64,000 bases of DNA from Burkholderia anthina (GCF_902498995.1 NZ_CABVLY010000029.1:28824-92823), one strand, 5' to 3'; positions 33,600 to 42,533 are shown, counted from the stretch's first letter. Program-made: numbers and translations. Notes: a model not told the origin generated them from the letters alone.

Positions 33600-34925
33600 A
33601 TGACTGCATTCGACGCGGCCGCAGGCCGCTCGCCCGCCGCACCCGCCCAATCGGCCGAACTCGACCGCACCTACAAGAAAGTGTTCTGGCGCATCGTGCC
33701 GTTCCTGATGCTCTGCTACGTGGTCGCGTATCTCGACCGCGTGAACGTCGGCTTCGCGAAGCTGCAGATGTCGCAGGATCTCGCGTTCAGCGAAACCGTG
33801 TTCGGCCTCGGCGCCGGCATTTTCTTCCTCGGCTATTTTCTGTTCGAACTGCCAAGCAACATGCTGATGCACCGCATCGGCGCGCGCATCTGGATCGCAC
33901 GGATCATGATCACGTGGGGGCTGCTGTCGGCGGTGTTCGCGTTCGTGAAGACGCCGACGCAGTTCTACGTGCTGCGCTTCCTGCTCGGTCTCGCGGAAGC
34001 CGGCTTCTATCCGGGCGTGATCCTGTACCTCACGTACTGGTTCCCGTCGCATCGCCGCGCGAAGATCATCGCGGTGTTCATGTCCGCGATCCCGGTGTCG
34101 GGCATCTTCGGCAACCCGCTGTCGGGCTGGATCATGGAGCGCTTTCACGGCGGCTCGGGCTTTCACGGCTGGCAATGGATGTTCATGATCGAAGCCGTGC
34201 CGGCCGTGCTCGTCGGCATCGCGACGATCCTCTATCTCGACAACAACATCCGCAGCGCGAAGTGGCTCGACGAGCGCGAGAAGCAGCTGCTCGAATCGGA
34301 AATCGCCGCGCAGCCGCAGGAACAGCAGAAGCACGGCCATTCGCTGAAGGCCGTGTTCGCCGACCCGCGCATGTGGTGGATGTCGCTGATCTACTTCGCG
34401 TTCGTCACCGGCCAGTACGGCCTGACGTTCTGGATGCCGACGCTCGTCAAATCCACCGGGATCACCGATACGCTCCAGATCGGCCTGTTGTCCGCGATTC
34501 CGTTCCTCGTCGCGATCTTCGTGATGAACCTGTTCGGCCACAGCGCGGACAAGCGCCGCGAACGCCGCTGGCACCTGATCGTGCCGGCGCTGATGGGCGC
34601 GGTCGGATTTGCGGTCGCCGCGTCGTACTCGCACAATACGGCGGTGTCGATCGTGTTCCTGTCGCTCGCGGCAGGCGGCGTGCTGACCTGCGCACCGCTG
34701 TTCTGGTCGCTGCCGACCGCGTTCCTCGCCGGCTCCGCCGCCGCCGCCGGGATCGCGATCATCAACTCGGTCGGCAACCTCGCCGGCTTCGCGAGCCCGT
34801 ACGTGATCGGCTACCTGAAGGACGTCACGCACAGCACGTCGTCCGGCATGTACGTGCTCGCGGCGATGCTCGTGATCGGCGCGATCGCCGTGTGGCTCAC
34901 GCCCGCGAAACTCGTGAACCGCTGA
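33600..34925 (+). CDS. MFS transporter, anion:cation symporter family
   Basis: A 441-aa major facilitator protein with 12 predicted transmembrane segments. The N-terminal helix contains VAYLDRVNVGFAKLQMS, the ACS-family signature seen in GudP, phthalate and tartrate permeases. A typical loop motif is GARIWIARIMITWG. A long central cytoplasmic loop holds KQLLESEIAAQPQEQQKHGHS. It is placed within the threonate/erythronate operon, so uptake of four-carbon sugar acids is very likely. ATG 33600 has TGGAGA upstream. Confidence 0.92.
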   Translation: MTAFDAAAGRSPAAPAQSAELDRTYKKVFWRIVPFLMLCYVVAYLDRVNVGFAKLQMSQDLAFSETVFGLGAGIFFLGYFLFELPSNMLMHRIGARIWIARIMITWGLLSAVFAFVKTPTQFYVLRFLLGLAEAGFYPGVILYLTYWFPSHRRAKIIAVFMSAIPVSGIFGNPLSGWIMERFHGGSGFHGWQWMFMIEAVPAVLVGIATILYLDNNIRSAKWLDEREKQLLESEIAAQPQEQQKHGHSLKAVFADPRMWWMSLIYFAFVTGQYGLTFWMPTLVKSTGITDTLQIGLLSAIPFLVAIFVMNLFGHSADKRRERRWHLIVPALMGAVGFAVAASYSHNTAVSIVFLSLAAGGVLTCAPLFWSLPTAFLAGSAAAAGIAIINSVGNLAGFASPYVIGYLKDVTHSTSSGMYVLAAMLVIGAIAVWLTPAKLVNR

Positions 34926-34950
34926 TCTGCCGAATCGGCCGTCATTCGAC

Positions 34951-34969
34951 GCGGGGCGCGACGCCCCGC
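34951..34969. terminator. intra-operon hairpin before otnI
   Basis: An 8-bp stem (GCGGGGCG at 34951-34958 paired with 34962-34969) and a 3-base loop CGA. There is no U-tract, so it is more likely an mRNA-stability element within the operon than a full terminator. Confidence 0.35.
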
Positions 34970-34995
34970 CCCACTCATTCACAGGACCCGCTGCC

Positions 34996-35772
34996 ATGCC
35001 CCGCTTCGCCGCCAACCTCTCGATGATGTACACCGAGCACGCGTTCCTCGAACGCTTCGCCGCTGCCGCCCACGACGGTTTCAAGGCCGTCGAGTACCTG
35101 TTCCCGTACGACTTCGCCGCCGAGGACATCCGCGCGCGCCTCGACGCGCACAACCTCGAACAGGCGCTGTTCAACGCGCCGCCCGGCGACTGGGCCGCCG
35201 GCGAGCGCGGGATCGCGTCGCTGCCGGGCCGCGAGGACGAATTCCGCCGCGGCATCGACCAGGCGCTCGACTATGCGCGCGTGCTCGGCAACAAGAAGCT
35301 GCACGTGATGGCCGGCATGGTCGCGCCGGGCGCGGACCGCGCACGCCATCGCGATACCTACCTGTCGAACCTGCGGCATGCGACGCAGGCGGCTGCCGCG
35401 CACGGCATCACGATCCTGATCGAGCCGATCAACCAGCGCGACATGCCCGGCTATTTCCTGAGCCGGCAGGACGACGCGCACGAGATCTGCGCGGAAGTCG
35501 GTGCACCGAACCTGAAGGTGCAGTTCGACTGCTATCACTGCCAGATCGTCGAGGGCGACCTCGCGATGAAGCTCAAGCGCGATTTCGCGGGCATCGGCCA
35601 CATCCAGATCGCCGGCGTGCCCGAGCGCCACGAGCCGGACATCGGCGAACTCAACTACCCGTATCTGTTCGCGCTGATCGACGCGCTCGGCTACGACGGC
35701 TGGATCGGCTGCGAATATCGCCCGAAGGCCGGCACGTCCGAGGGCCTCGGCTGGCTCAAGCCTTACCTGTAA
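34996..35772 (+). CDS. otnI: 2-oxo-tetronate isomerase (hydroxypyruvate isomerase family)
   Basis: A 258-aa TIM-barrel isomerase of the Hyi family. The N-terminal MPRFAANLSMMYTEHAFLER is diagnostic. Metal-binding residues are seen in ILIEPINQRDMPGYFL (Glu), in VQFDCYHCQIVEGD (Asp, His), in IQIAGVPERHEPD (His) and in WIGCEYRPKAGT (Glu). It interconverts 2-oxo-tetronate and 3-oxo-tetronate so that otnK can act. ATG 34996 has CAGGA 9 bases upstream. Confidence 0.93.
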   Translation: MPRFAANLSMMYTEHAFLERFAAAAHDGFKAVEYLFPYDFAAEDIRARLDAHNLEQALFNAPPGDWAAGERGIASLPGREDEFRRGIDQALDYARVLGNKKLHVMAGMVAPGADRARHRDTYLSNLRHATQAAAAHGITILIEPINQRDMPGYFLSRQDDAHEICAEVGAPNLKVQFDCYHCQIVEGDLAMKLKRDFAGIGHIQIAGVPERHEPDIGELNYPYLFALIDALGYDGWIGCEYRPKAGTSEGLGWLKPYL

Positions 35773-35800
35773 TTCAAAGTATTCGAAGAGGGCAATCCAA

Positions 35801-36772
35801 ATGAAAGTACTGATCACCGGCGGCGCCGGCTTTCTCGGCCAGCGTCTCGCACGCAAGCTGCTCGAGCGCGGCGAACTGACCGGCCCCGGCGGCCGTATCG
35901 AGAAGATCGACGAGCTGGTGCTGCTCGACGTCGTCAAGGGCAGCGATTTCGGGGACGCGCGCGTAACGTCGATCGTCGGCGACATCGCCGATCGCGCGGT
36001 GCTCGAAAGCGCGATCGACACGCGGACGAACGCGATCTTCCACCTCGCGGCAATCGTCAGCGGGCAGGCCGAAGCCGATTTCGACCTCGGCATGCGGATC
36101 AACCTCGACGCGTCGCGCGCGCTGCTCGAAGTGTGCCGCGCGCGCGGCCACCAGCCGCGCGTCGTGTTCACGAGCTCGGTCGCCGTCTACGGCGGCGTGC
36201 TGCCCGACGTCGTGCAGGACGACACCGCGCTGAACCCGCAATCGTCGTACGGCGCGGAAAAGGCGATCGCCGAGCTGCTGCTGTGCGACTACGCGCGGCG
36301 CGGCTTCGTCGACGGCCGCGTGCTGCGCCTGCCGACCATCAGCGTGCGGCCGGGCCGCCCGAACGCGGCCGCGTCGTCGTTCGCGAGCGGCATCATCCGC
36401 GAGCCGCTCAATGGCGAGGAAAGCGTGTGCCCGGTGCCGGGGTCGACGCGGCTGTGGCTGCTGTCGCCGCGCGGCGCGATCGAAGCGCTCGTCGCGGGCT
36501 GCGAGATCGACAGCGCGAAGCTCGGCAACAAGCGCGTGATCAACCTGCCGGGCCTGTCGGTGTCGGTCGACGACATGATCGCGGCGCTGCGCGAAGTGGC
36601 CGGCGACGACGTCGTGAAGCTGATTCGCCATGCGCCGGACGAGCGTGTCGAGAAGATCGTCGGCAGCTGGCCGGGCCGCTGGGACACGGCGCGCGCCGAA
36701 GCGCTCGGGTTGAAGGGCGATACGTCGTTCGCGGACGTGATCCGCAGTCATATCGCCGACGAACGGCGTTGA
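35801..36772 (+). CDS. denD: D-erythronate dehydrogenase (extended SDR family)
   Basis: A 323-aa NAD-dependent short-chain dehydrogenase. The cofactor motif is LITGGAGFLGQRLARKLL. Catalytic Tyr and Lys are Y150 and K154 in SYGAEKAIAE, preceded by VVFTSSVAVYGG. It oxidises D-erythronate at C2 to the same 2-oxo-tetronate pool. With ltnD this gives the operon two entry enzymes. ATG 35801 has AAGAGGG upstream. It is the last gene of the operon, followed by a hairpin before a converging gene. Confidence 0.9.
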   Translation: MKVLITGGAGFLGQRLARKLLERGELTGPGGRIEKIDELVLLDVVKGSDFGDARVTSIVGDIADRAVLESAIDTRTNAIFHLAAIVSGQAEADFDLGMRINLDASRALLEVCRARGHQPRVVFTSSVAVYGGVLPDVVQDDTALNPQSSYGAEKAIAELLLCDYARRGFVDGRVLRLPTISVRPGRPNAAASSFASGIIREPLNGEESVCPVPGSTRLWLLSPRGAIEALVAGCEIDSAKLGNKRVINLPGLSVSVDDMIAALREVAGDDVVKLIRHAPDERVEKIVGSWPGRWDTARAEALGLKGDTSFADVIRSHIADERR

Positions 36773-36779
36773 CGGTTGC

Positions 36780-36819
36780 GCCTGCCGCGCCGGGCCCGCA
36801 ACGGGCCGCGCCGGCAGGC
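36780..36819. terminator. convergent terminator between denD and the flippase-like gene
   Basis: An inverted repeat, GCCTGCCG at 36780-36787 with 36812-36819, plus inner GC-rich pairing around GGGCCCG/CGGGCC. It lies between two converging genes and probably terminates both. There is no U-tract. Confidence 0.5.
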
Positions 36820-36845
36820 AGCCACGCCGGGCCGCGTCGCGTCGC

Positions 36846-37934
36846 TCAACGCCGCCCGGCGGATTCGCCGATCCGCATCGCCGCGGGTTTCGCGCCGCCC
36901 GGCGGGCGGGCCGCGCCGACCGCGTGCTGCCACGCGAGCAACCCCGGCAGATAGAACAGCAGATCGCGCACCCGCCGCGCGCCGGCCAGCGCCAGACAGG
37001 TCGGCGCGTCGAACCCGAGCAGCCCGCCGATCAGCACGAAACCGCCCTCCTGCACGCCGAGCCCGCCCGGCATCAGGAACGCGATGCTGCTCAGCAGCTG
37101 GATCAGCGCCTCGATCGCGAGCGCCTGCGCGAACGTCGCATCGGTGCCGAGAAAACGCAGCGCGAGCCAGATTTCCAGCGCATAACCGGCAAACTGCAGC
37201 GTCTGCCAGATGCCCAGATAGCGGACGACGATCCCCGTCTTTCTCCAGATCATCCGGATCGACTGATCGGTACGCGCCGATTCGCCGACCAGCGCATAGA
37301 CCTTTCCGCTCGTGATGCGGTTGAGCGCGCGCATCGCCCGCTCGAACGGCCGCGCATGCTGCACCAGCGCGAACAGCAGCAGCACCGGCACCAGCGCCGC
37401 CATCCCGATCGCGAGCTGCGCGGCCACGCGCGCGGCATCGGACGACACGCGCTCGAGCACGTAGCCGATCGCGACCAGCGCGAACACCAGCTGGCTGATC
37501 AGCGTGAGCTGCATGTCGGCGACGAGGCTGGCGACGGCGGTTGCAGGCCGCACGCCGGCCTGCCGCAGCAGGCTGAACGACACGATTTCGCCGCCGATCC
37601 GCGCGACCGGCAGCAAGCCGTTGATCGATTCGCGGATCCAGACGATTTTCAGCATCGTCGCGAACGACGGCCGGCGCCGGCCGCGAATCAGCATCCGCCA
37701 GTCCCACGCATTCGCCAGCATCGGCAGGATGTGGACGAGCGCGGCGACCAGCAGCCCGGCGCCGGCCGTCTCCAGGCGGTGCAGGACATCGAGCGGATGC
37801 TCGCGCCAGATCAGCCATACCGCGATCGCCAGCCCCGCCAGCGCAGCCAGGCGGCCCGCATGCCGCAGCCGTGCGTCGCCACGCACGGACGGCGGGCGTG
37901 CGCCGTCGTCGCCGGAATGCGTGTCGCGCGTCAT
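36846..37934 (-). CDS. flippase-like membrane protein (lysylphosphatidylglycerol synthase TM / HpnL family)
   Basis: A 362-aa polytopic membrane protein with about eight transmembrane segments. Diagnostic stretches are LLPVARIGGEIVSFSLLRQA, GYALEIWLALRFLGT and FLMPGGLGVQEGGFVLIGGL. These belong to the UPF0104/LPG_synthase_TM family that includes HpnL and the membrane part of MprF. It may move a lipid or polyprenol-linked head group. The start 37934 overlaps the glycosyltransferase stop by four bases, so the two act together. Confidence 0.85.
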   Translation of the reverse strand: MTRDTHSGDDGARPPSVRGDARLRHAGRLAALAGLAIAVWLIWREHPLDVLHRLETAGAGLLVAALVHILPMLANAWDWRMLIRGRRRPSFATMLKIVWIRESINGLLPVARIGGEIVSFSLLRQAGVRPATAVASLVADMQLTLISQLVFALVAIGYVLERVSSDAARVAAQLAIGMAALVPVLLLFALVQHARPFERAMRALNRITSGKVYALVGESARTDQSIRMIWRKTGIVVRYLGIWQTLQFAGYALEIWLALRFLGTDATFAQALAIEALIQLLSSIAFLMPGGLGVQEGGFVLIGGLLGFDAPTCLALAGARRVRDLLFYLPGLLAWQHAVGAARPPGGAKPAAMRIGESAGRR

Positions 37935-39100
37935 GATTTCCCCGCCGGCGACAGCAAGCCCTCGCGGTCGACGCGAAACCGTGTGCCGCGCCAGATGACG
38001 TGCGACGAGAAGAAGCTCGACACGAACACCGCGAACTGCAGCAGATCGACGAACGGCAACCACGCCGCGCCGCTCAGGCCCGCGCCGGTCGCACGCCCCG
38101 TTTTCACCATCAGCAGCGCGCGGGCGGCAAGCGCGGCCGCCGTCAGCCCGCACGCGGCCGGCGCGCCGCCGGACAGCAGCAGCGCCAGCAGCGCGAGCGG
38201 CACCGGATGCATCAGCACCGAACCGGCATGACCGATCCGGTCCGCGGCGCGGATGGTGCAACTCCAGCGCAATTCGTGCGCGTACAGCATGGCAAACGTG
38301 TCCTCGACGCACGCGTGCCCGACCACGAACGGCGGAACCACGACCCGCGCGCCGGCCTGCCGGACCGCTTCGCCGAGCGCGTGATCCTCCGCCAGGTGAT
38401 GGGCGAAGCGCGCGAGGCCGCCGATGCGTTCGAGCATCGTGCGCGTGATCGCAATCGTCTGGCCGAAGCACGGCCGCGCGCGACCGATGAAAAGCCCGGT
38501 GATCACGCCCGGCAGAAAATGGTAGTTCGTCATCGCGACCGCGACGCGAGGCCAGAAGCCCGGCGACGCGACGCCGCGATACACGCTCGTCACGATCCCG
38601 ACCTCCGGCGCCTGCAACGCGCCGACGACGGCGCGCAAATAATCGCGCTCGACCAGCACGTCGCTGTCGGCGAGACAGAGCACCGCGTGCTCCGCGCGTT
38701 CGAGCATGTTGACGAGATTGGCGATCTTCCGGTTCGGCCCGTACAGCCGCGCGTCGGCGACGACCGTGATGTTCGCGTCCGGATAACGTGCGCGCAGCGT
38801 CGCGACGGCGTCGAGCGCGGCGTCGTCCGCATCGTGCACGCCGAACAGGTGCTGAACCGGACCCGGGTAGTCCTGGACGAAGAAGCTTTCAAGATGCTCG
38901 ACGAGCTGCCACTCGTCGCCGTGCAGCGGCTTCGCGATGGTGACGCCCGGAAAATCGCGCGGCATCGCCGCCGCGCGGGAAAAGAACCGGCCGACCAGCA
39001 CGCTGGCCACGATCGTGTATGCCGTGCCCAGCACCGCGCCGAGCCCGCAAACGACCGACATCGCCCAGGCCAGCGCGTGCGCCACATGCAGCAAGACCAT
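37931..39100 (-). CDS. hpnI: HpnI-like glycosyltransferase (GT2/GT21, ceramide glucosyltransferase-like)
   Basis: A 389-aa membrane glycosyltransferase. N-terminal membrane segment, then GVTIAKPLHGDEWQLVEHLE, FFVQDYPGPVQHLFGVHDAD, LCLADSDVLVERDYLRAVVG (the DSD motif, comparable to DxD), the D-D motif HHLAEDHALGEAVRQ, and the R/QxxRW-like motif in LYAHELRWSCTIRAADR. The C-terminal membrane helices follow. HpnI attaches N-acetylglucosamine to bacteriohopanetetrol; ceramide glucosyltransferases are close relatives. The symbol is a family-level guess. The start ATG 39100 is chosen since it begins the first membrane segment. Confidence 0.72.
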   Translation of the reverse strand: MVLLHVAHALAWAMSVVCGLGAVLGTAYTIVASVLVGRFFSRAAAMPRDFPGVTIAKPLHGDEWQLVEHLESFFVQDYPGPVQHLFGVHDADDAALDAVATLRARYPDANITVVADARLYGPNRKIANLVNMLERAEHAVLCLADSDVLVERDYLRAVVGALQAPEVGIVTSVYRGVASPGFWPRVAVAMTNYHFLPGVITGLFIGRARPCFGQTIAITRTMLERIGGLARFAHHLAEDHALGEAVRQAGARVVVPPFVVGHACVEDTFAMLYAHELRWSCTIRAADRIGHAGSVLMHPVPLALLALLLSGGAPAACGLTAAALAARALLMVKTGRATGAGLSGAAWLPFVDLLQFAVFVSSFFSSHVIWRGTRFRVDREGLLSPAGKS

Positions 39101-39161
39101 GCTTCGTCCCCATGGTTTCCCGTACGACCGCGACGCCGGGGCCGGCACCGCGCGCACGGGC

Positions 39162-39512
39162 TCATCCACACACGCGGTCGAAACGGTTGCCGTTGAGCCG
39201 GATGTAGAGGATGACCCACGCACGGTACGCGCAATCCGATGACACGACTACCGTGCAACGATCGATCCCGCTCACGCACACGTCGCCGCACGCGAGCGCG
39301 GCCGTAAACGCCGCGTCGGCTACCTTACGGGCCGACAGGATTGCCGTCGCGATCGCAACGACGGCCCATGCGCGAAATGTCATCGTGGTGAAAAATGCTT
39401 CGGGTACGCGCAGCGCGAGCAACGACACCAGCACGAAGCACTGGATGACCATGCCGGCCAGCGCGGCGATCAGCAGATGGGCGCGCCATCGCTCGATCGT
39501 CGAGGGTGTCAT
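39162..39512 (-). CDS. small membrane protein, hypothetical, 116 aa
   Basis: An unrecognised protein with two probable transmembrane helices (LLIAALAGMVIQCFVLVSLL and FRAWAVVAIATAILSA) and a C-terminal part with several cysteines (ALACGDVCVSGIDRCTVV). A GGGAGG ribosome-binding sequence lies 10 bases upstream of ATG 39512; a GTG at 39515 is an alternative. It ends 61 bases before the HpnI-like gene on the same strand and is probably the first gene of that operon. Function unknown. Confidence 0.6.
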   Translation of the reverse strand: MTPSTIERWRAHLLIAALAGMVIQCFVLVSLLALRVPEAFFTTMTFRAWAVVAIATAILSARKVADAAFTAALACGDVCVSGIDRCTVVVSSDCAYRAWVILYIRLNGNRFDRVCG

Positions 39513-39689
39513 CACGAACGAACCTCCCGTGCGGTCGACCGGCGTCGATCCGGTTCGATCGACGGGCCGCGGATTCGGGGCCCCGCGTGTGGCCCGTGCC
39601 GAACGTGCCGAGCCGTTCGGGACCAGAAGAAGCGGGGGATAACCGGGGAAACGGTGTGGCCGATGGTAGCGGGAATGCCGGTGGCAAAC

Positions 39690-39706
39690 CTTAAGCGTTC
39701 TTCAGA
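39690..39706 (+). promoter_or_regulatory. PmrA/QseB-box-like site before the response regulator
   Basis: CTTAAG-CGTTC-TTCAGA: one good and one degenerate half-site with 5-base spacing, 94 bases before the regulator's start. The sequence resembles the YTTAAK-N5-YTTAAK pattern bound by PmrA/BasR-type regulators. Possible autoregulation. Confidence 0.4.
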
Positions 39707-39799
39707 ATCGGGCGGCATTCGACGCGGCGCGATTACGTTCCGTTGCACGAACGCACGGCCACGCTCGTACAATCGCACACGCGTGCATACGGATCGACC

Positions 39800-40459
39800 A
39801 TGCGACTCCTCCTTGTTGAAGACGACGACCTGATCGGCAGCGGCCTCGAGATCAGCCTCGGCCAGGCCGGCTATCACGTCGACTGGCTGCGCGACGGCCA
39901 CGCCGCCGCCGCGGCACTCGCGACGACGCGCTTCGCGCTCGTCGTGCTCGATCTCGGGCTGCCCGGGAAATCCGGATCGGAACTGCTGCGCGCGTTGCGC
40001 GATGCGGGCGATACGACGCCGGTGCTCGTCCTGACCGCGCGCGGCACCGTGGCCGACCGCGTCCGCGGCCTCGACGACGGCGCCGACGACTATCTCGCGA
40101 AACCGTTCGAGCTGACCGAAGTGCTCGCCCGTTGCCGTGCGCTCGTGCGCCGCTCGCAAGGCCGTGCCGGCGACGAGATCGTCTGGCGCGACATCACGAT
40201 CGATCTGGCCGCCCATACGGTCACCCGCGATGCGTCGCGCATCGCGCTGACGTCGCGCGAATGGAGCATCCTGGTGCAACTCGTCAGTCACGCGGGCACG
40301 CCCCAGTCGCGCGCGCGTCTCGAGGACGGCCTGTACGGCTGGCAGGAAGGCATCGAAAGCAATGCGATCGAAGTCCATATCTCGAACCTGCGCAAGAAGC
40401 TCGGCGCGGAGCTGATCCGCACCGTGCGCGGTATCGGCTACGTCGTCGACAAGCCATGA
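39800..40459 (+). CDS. two-component response regulator, OmpR family (PmrA/QseB-like)
   Basis: A 219-aa regulator. The receiver domain starts MRLLLVEDDDLIGSGLEI, with the phosphorylated Asp D51 in VVLDLGLPGKSG and the conserved Lys in DDYLAKPFELTEVLARCRAL. The C-terminal winged helix (RIALTSREWSILVQLVSHAG to NLRKKLGAELIRTVRGIGY) binds DNA. It matches the QseB/PmrA/TctD branch. The start is ATG 39800 because that begins the receiver strand. The stop overlaps the sensor kinase start by four bases. Confidence 0.93.
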   Translation: MRLLLVEDDDLIGSGLEISLGQAGYHVDWLRDGHAAAAALATTRFALVVLDLGLPGKSGSELLRALRDAGDTTPVLVLTARGTVADRVRGLDDGADDYLAKPFELTEVLARCRALVRRSQGRAGDEIVWRDITIDLAAHTVTRDASRIALTSREWSILVQLVSHAGTPQSRARLEDGLYGWQEGIESNAIEVHISNLRKKLGAELIRTVRGIGYVVDKP

Positions 40460-41907
40460 TCTCGCGCTCGATACGGCGCCGCGTCTCGCTGATGGCGCTC
40501 GGCTGCGTGACCGCGGTGTGGCTCGTCGCCGTGTTCAGCAGCTTCCGGCACGCGACGCGCGAAATCGGCGAATGGGAAGACGCGCGTCTCGTCGAATACG
40601 CGTCGCTGCTGGTCAACCTGTCGCCGGCCGATCTCGATCGCCTCGCCCGCGTCCCGCCCGACGCGCGCGTCGAACTCGATCGCGGCGCAGCGAGACGCGA
40701 TGCCGACACCGATGGCGACCGCCTGCCGCGCGACGTGCTGTTCGAAGTGCGGGATGCGCAGGGCAAGGTCGTGGCATCGAGCCTGCCGGCGGGCGCCGCC
40801 GGGTCGGCGGACGCACTCAATGCGCACGACGCGCCGGTGACGATCGTCGTCCACGACGCACCGTGGCGCGCGTACGCGCTGCGCGACGACGCGTCGGGGC
40901 GACGGGTGCGCGTGATCGAGCCGACCAATACGCGCAGCGACCTGGCGACCGGGATCGCGCGCGGCATCGTACTGCCGCTGGTCGTCGCGCTGCCGGTGCT
41001 CGCACTCCTGCTGTGGTACCTGATCGGGCGCAGCCTCGCGCCGCTGAAAACGCTGTCGACGCTGATCGGCGCGCGCGATGCGCGATCGCTGGAACCGCTC
41101 GGCGTCGTCACCGTGCCGGACGAAGTGCGCACGCTGGTCGACGCGATCGACCGCTTGCTGGCCCGCCTGCGGCAGTCGATCGTGCGCGAGCGCGCGTTCA
41201 CGTCGGATGCGGCGCACGAACTCAAGACGCCGCTGGCCGCGATCAAGGTGCAGGCCCAGGTGGCGCTCGCGACCGACGATCCGGCGCGCAAGCAGCTCGC
41301 GATGCAGCGCGTCGTGCAAGGCGTCGACCGCAGCGCGCGGCTTGCCGAGCAGTTGCTGCTGCTCGCGCGGCTCGACGAATACGAACGCATTCCGGCGCGC
41401 GCCGTGAACCTCCGCGAACTCGTCGACGCCGCCATCGACCGCCATGCCGCGAAAGCGGCGGACCATGCCGTCGACATCGCGGCAACCGGCGCATCGGTGC
41501 GCGCGGTGCCGGCCGATCCGATCCTGGTCGGCATCCTGCTCGACAACCTGATCGACAACGCGATCAAGTACGGACATCGGGGCGGACACATCGTGCTGGG
41601 CGTGCACGACGACGGCGCCGTGCAGCGCATCGTCGTGCGCGACGACGGTCCGGGCGTCGCCCCCGGCGAACATGAACGGCTCGGCGACCGCTTCTATCGC
41701 GGCAGCGGCGCGCAGGCGCCGGGCAGCGGGCTCGGGTTGTCGATCGTCACGCGTATCGCCCAGTACTTCGGCGGCACCGTGCGATTCGAAACGGGCATCG
41801 ACGGCCAGGGCCTCGGCATCGTGATCGCGCTGCCGTCCGCTGACGAAACCGGATCGGGGCCGGCCGGCGAGCGCGCCGACCGTTCGCACGCGGCGCCTCG
41901 CGCTTAA
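40456..41907 (+). CDS. two-component sensor histidine kinase (QseC/PmrB-like)
   Basis: A 483-aa inner-membrane kinase. Two transmembrane helices (about 13-30 and 172-194) flank a periplasmic sensor domain of about 140 residues. The phosphoacceptor is H254 in FTSDAAHELKTPLAAIKVQA. The ATPase domain has N-box DNLIDNAIKYG, G1 DDGPGV and G2 GSGLGLSIV. The periplasmic part is the N-terminal two-component sensor type (2CSK_N) seen in QseC and TctE. It partners the adjacent regulator. The signal is unknown. Confidence 0.92.
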   Translation: MISRSIRRRVSLMALGCVTAVWLVAVFSSFRHATREIGEWEDARLVEYASLLVNLSPADLDRLARVPPDARVELDRGAARRDADTDGDRLPRDVLFEVRDAQGKVVASSLPAGAAGSADALNAHDAPVTIVVHDAPWRAYALRDDASGRRVRVIEPTNTRSDLATGIARGIVLPLVVALPVLALLLWYLIGRSLAPLKTLSTLIGARDARSLEPLGVVTVPDEVRTLVDAIDRLLARLRQSIVRERAFTSDAAHELKTPLAAIKVQAQVALATDDPARKQLAMQRVVQGVDRSARLAEQLLLLARLDEYERIPARAVNLRELVDAAIDRHAAKAADHAVDIAATGASVRAVPADPILVGILLDNLIDNAIKYGHRGGHIVLGVHDDGAVQRIVVRDDGPGVAPGEHERLGDRFYRGSGAQAPGSGLGLSIVTRIAQYFGGTVRFETGIDGQGLGIVIALPSADETGSGPAGERADRSHAAPRA

Positions 41908-41935
41908 CGTTTCGTTAAGGATTCCCCCGTAGAAT
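41903..41935 (+). promoter_or_regulatory. PmrA/QseB-box-like operator with -10 element, cytochrome b561 promoter
   Basis: CTTAAC-GTTTC-GTTAAG at 41903-41919, two half-sites with 5-base spacing that also form a perfect 7-bp inverted repeat. TAGAAT at 41930-41935 is a plausible -10. In PmrA-type promoters the second half-site overlaps the -35 position, as here. This fits control of the b561 gene by the adjacent two-component system. Confidence 0.5.
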
Positions 41936-41975
41936 CCGCCCCATCGACATTCCCCGCCATCCGTCAGGAGCTTTC

Positions 41976-42503
41976 ATGTCCGGACCTGCCCGATACGACG
42001 CCGTTGCGCGCCTTCTCCACTGGCTGATCGTGACGTTGATCGTCGCGCAGTATGCGATCGGCTGGACGATGCCCGACGTGCATCGCGACACGCAACCGGT
42101 CGGCCTGATCGCCGCACACCTGATCGTCGGCGCCGCGCTGCTCGCGGCGATGGCATGCCGGGTGCTCTGGCGCGTGACGCACCGGCCGCCCCCCGACGAC
42201 CTGTCGCCCGTGATGCGCACGCTGTCCGGTGCGACGCACTTCGCCCTCTACGCGTTGCTGGTTGCGGTGCCGCTGCTCGGCTGGATCAACGCATCGTCGC
42301 GCGCATGGAGCGTGACGCTGCTCGGGATCGTGCCGTTGCCGGCGCTGTCTGCGGCCGGCTCCGGATTCGGTCATGCGATGGGCGACGTGCACGGCATCCT
42401 CGCATGGGTGCTGTTCGGCGGCATCTGCCTGCACGTGGCGGCCGCACTCGCGCATCGTTTCGTGCTGCGCGACGGCGTGATGCAGCGCATGATGCCGTGG
42501 TGA
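41976..42503 (+). CDS. cybB: cytochrome b561
   Basis: A 175-aa membrane cytochrome with four transmembrane helices. Heme-ligand histidines are expected in ARLLHWLIVTLIV, LIAAHLIVGAALL, DVHGILAWVLFGG and CLHVAAALAHRF, matching the b561/CybB family of superoxide:quinone-type electron carriers. ATG 41976 has TCAGGAG upstream. It follows a two-component system and its promoter carries a site like the regulator's own, so it is a probable target. Confidence 0.92.
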   Translation: MSGPARYDAVARLLHWLIVTLIVAQYAIGWTMPDVHRDTQPVGLIAAHLIVGAALLAAMACRVLWRVTHRPPPDDLSPVMRTLSGATHFALYALLVAVPLLGWINASSRAWSVTLLGIVPLPALSAAGSGFGHAMGDVHGILAWVLFGGICLHVAAALAHRFVLRDGVMQRMMPW

Positions 42504-42533
42504 TCCCCGCGCCGCGGGCATGAAACGGGGCGA

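Noticed and set aside
39162..39512. Possible artefact frame before the HpnI-like gene
   Set aside because: Kept as a gene with moderate confidence: it has a good ribosome-binding sequence and two clear membrane helices.
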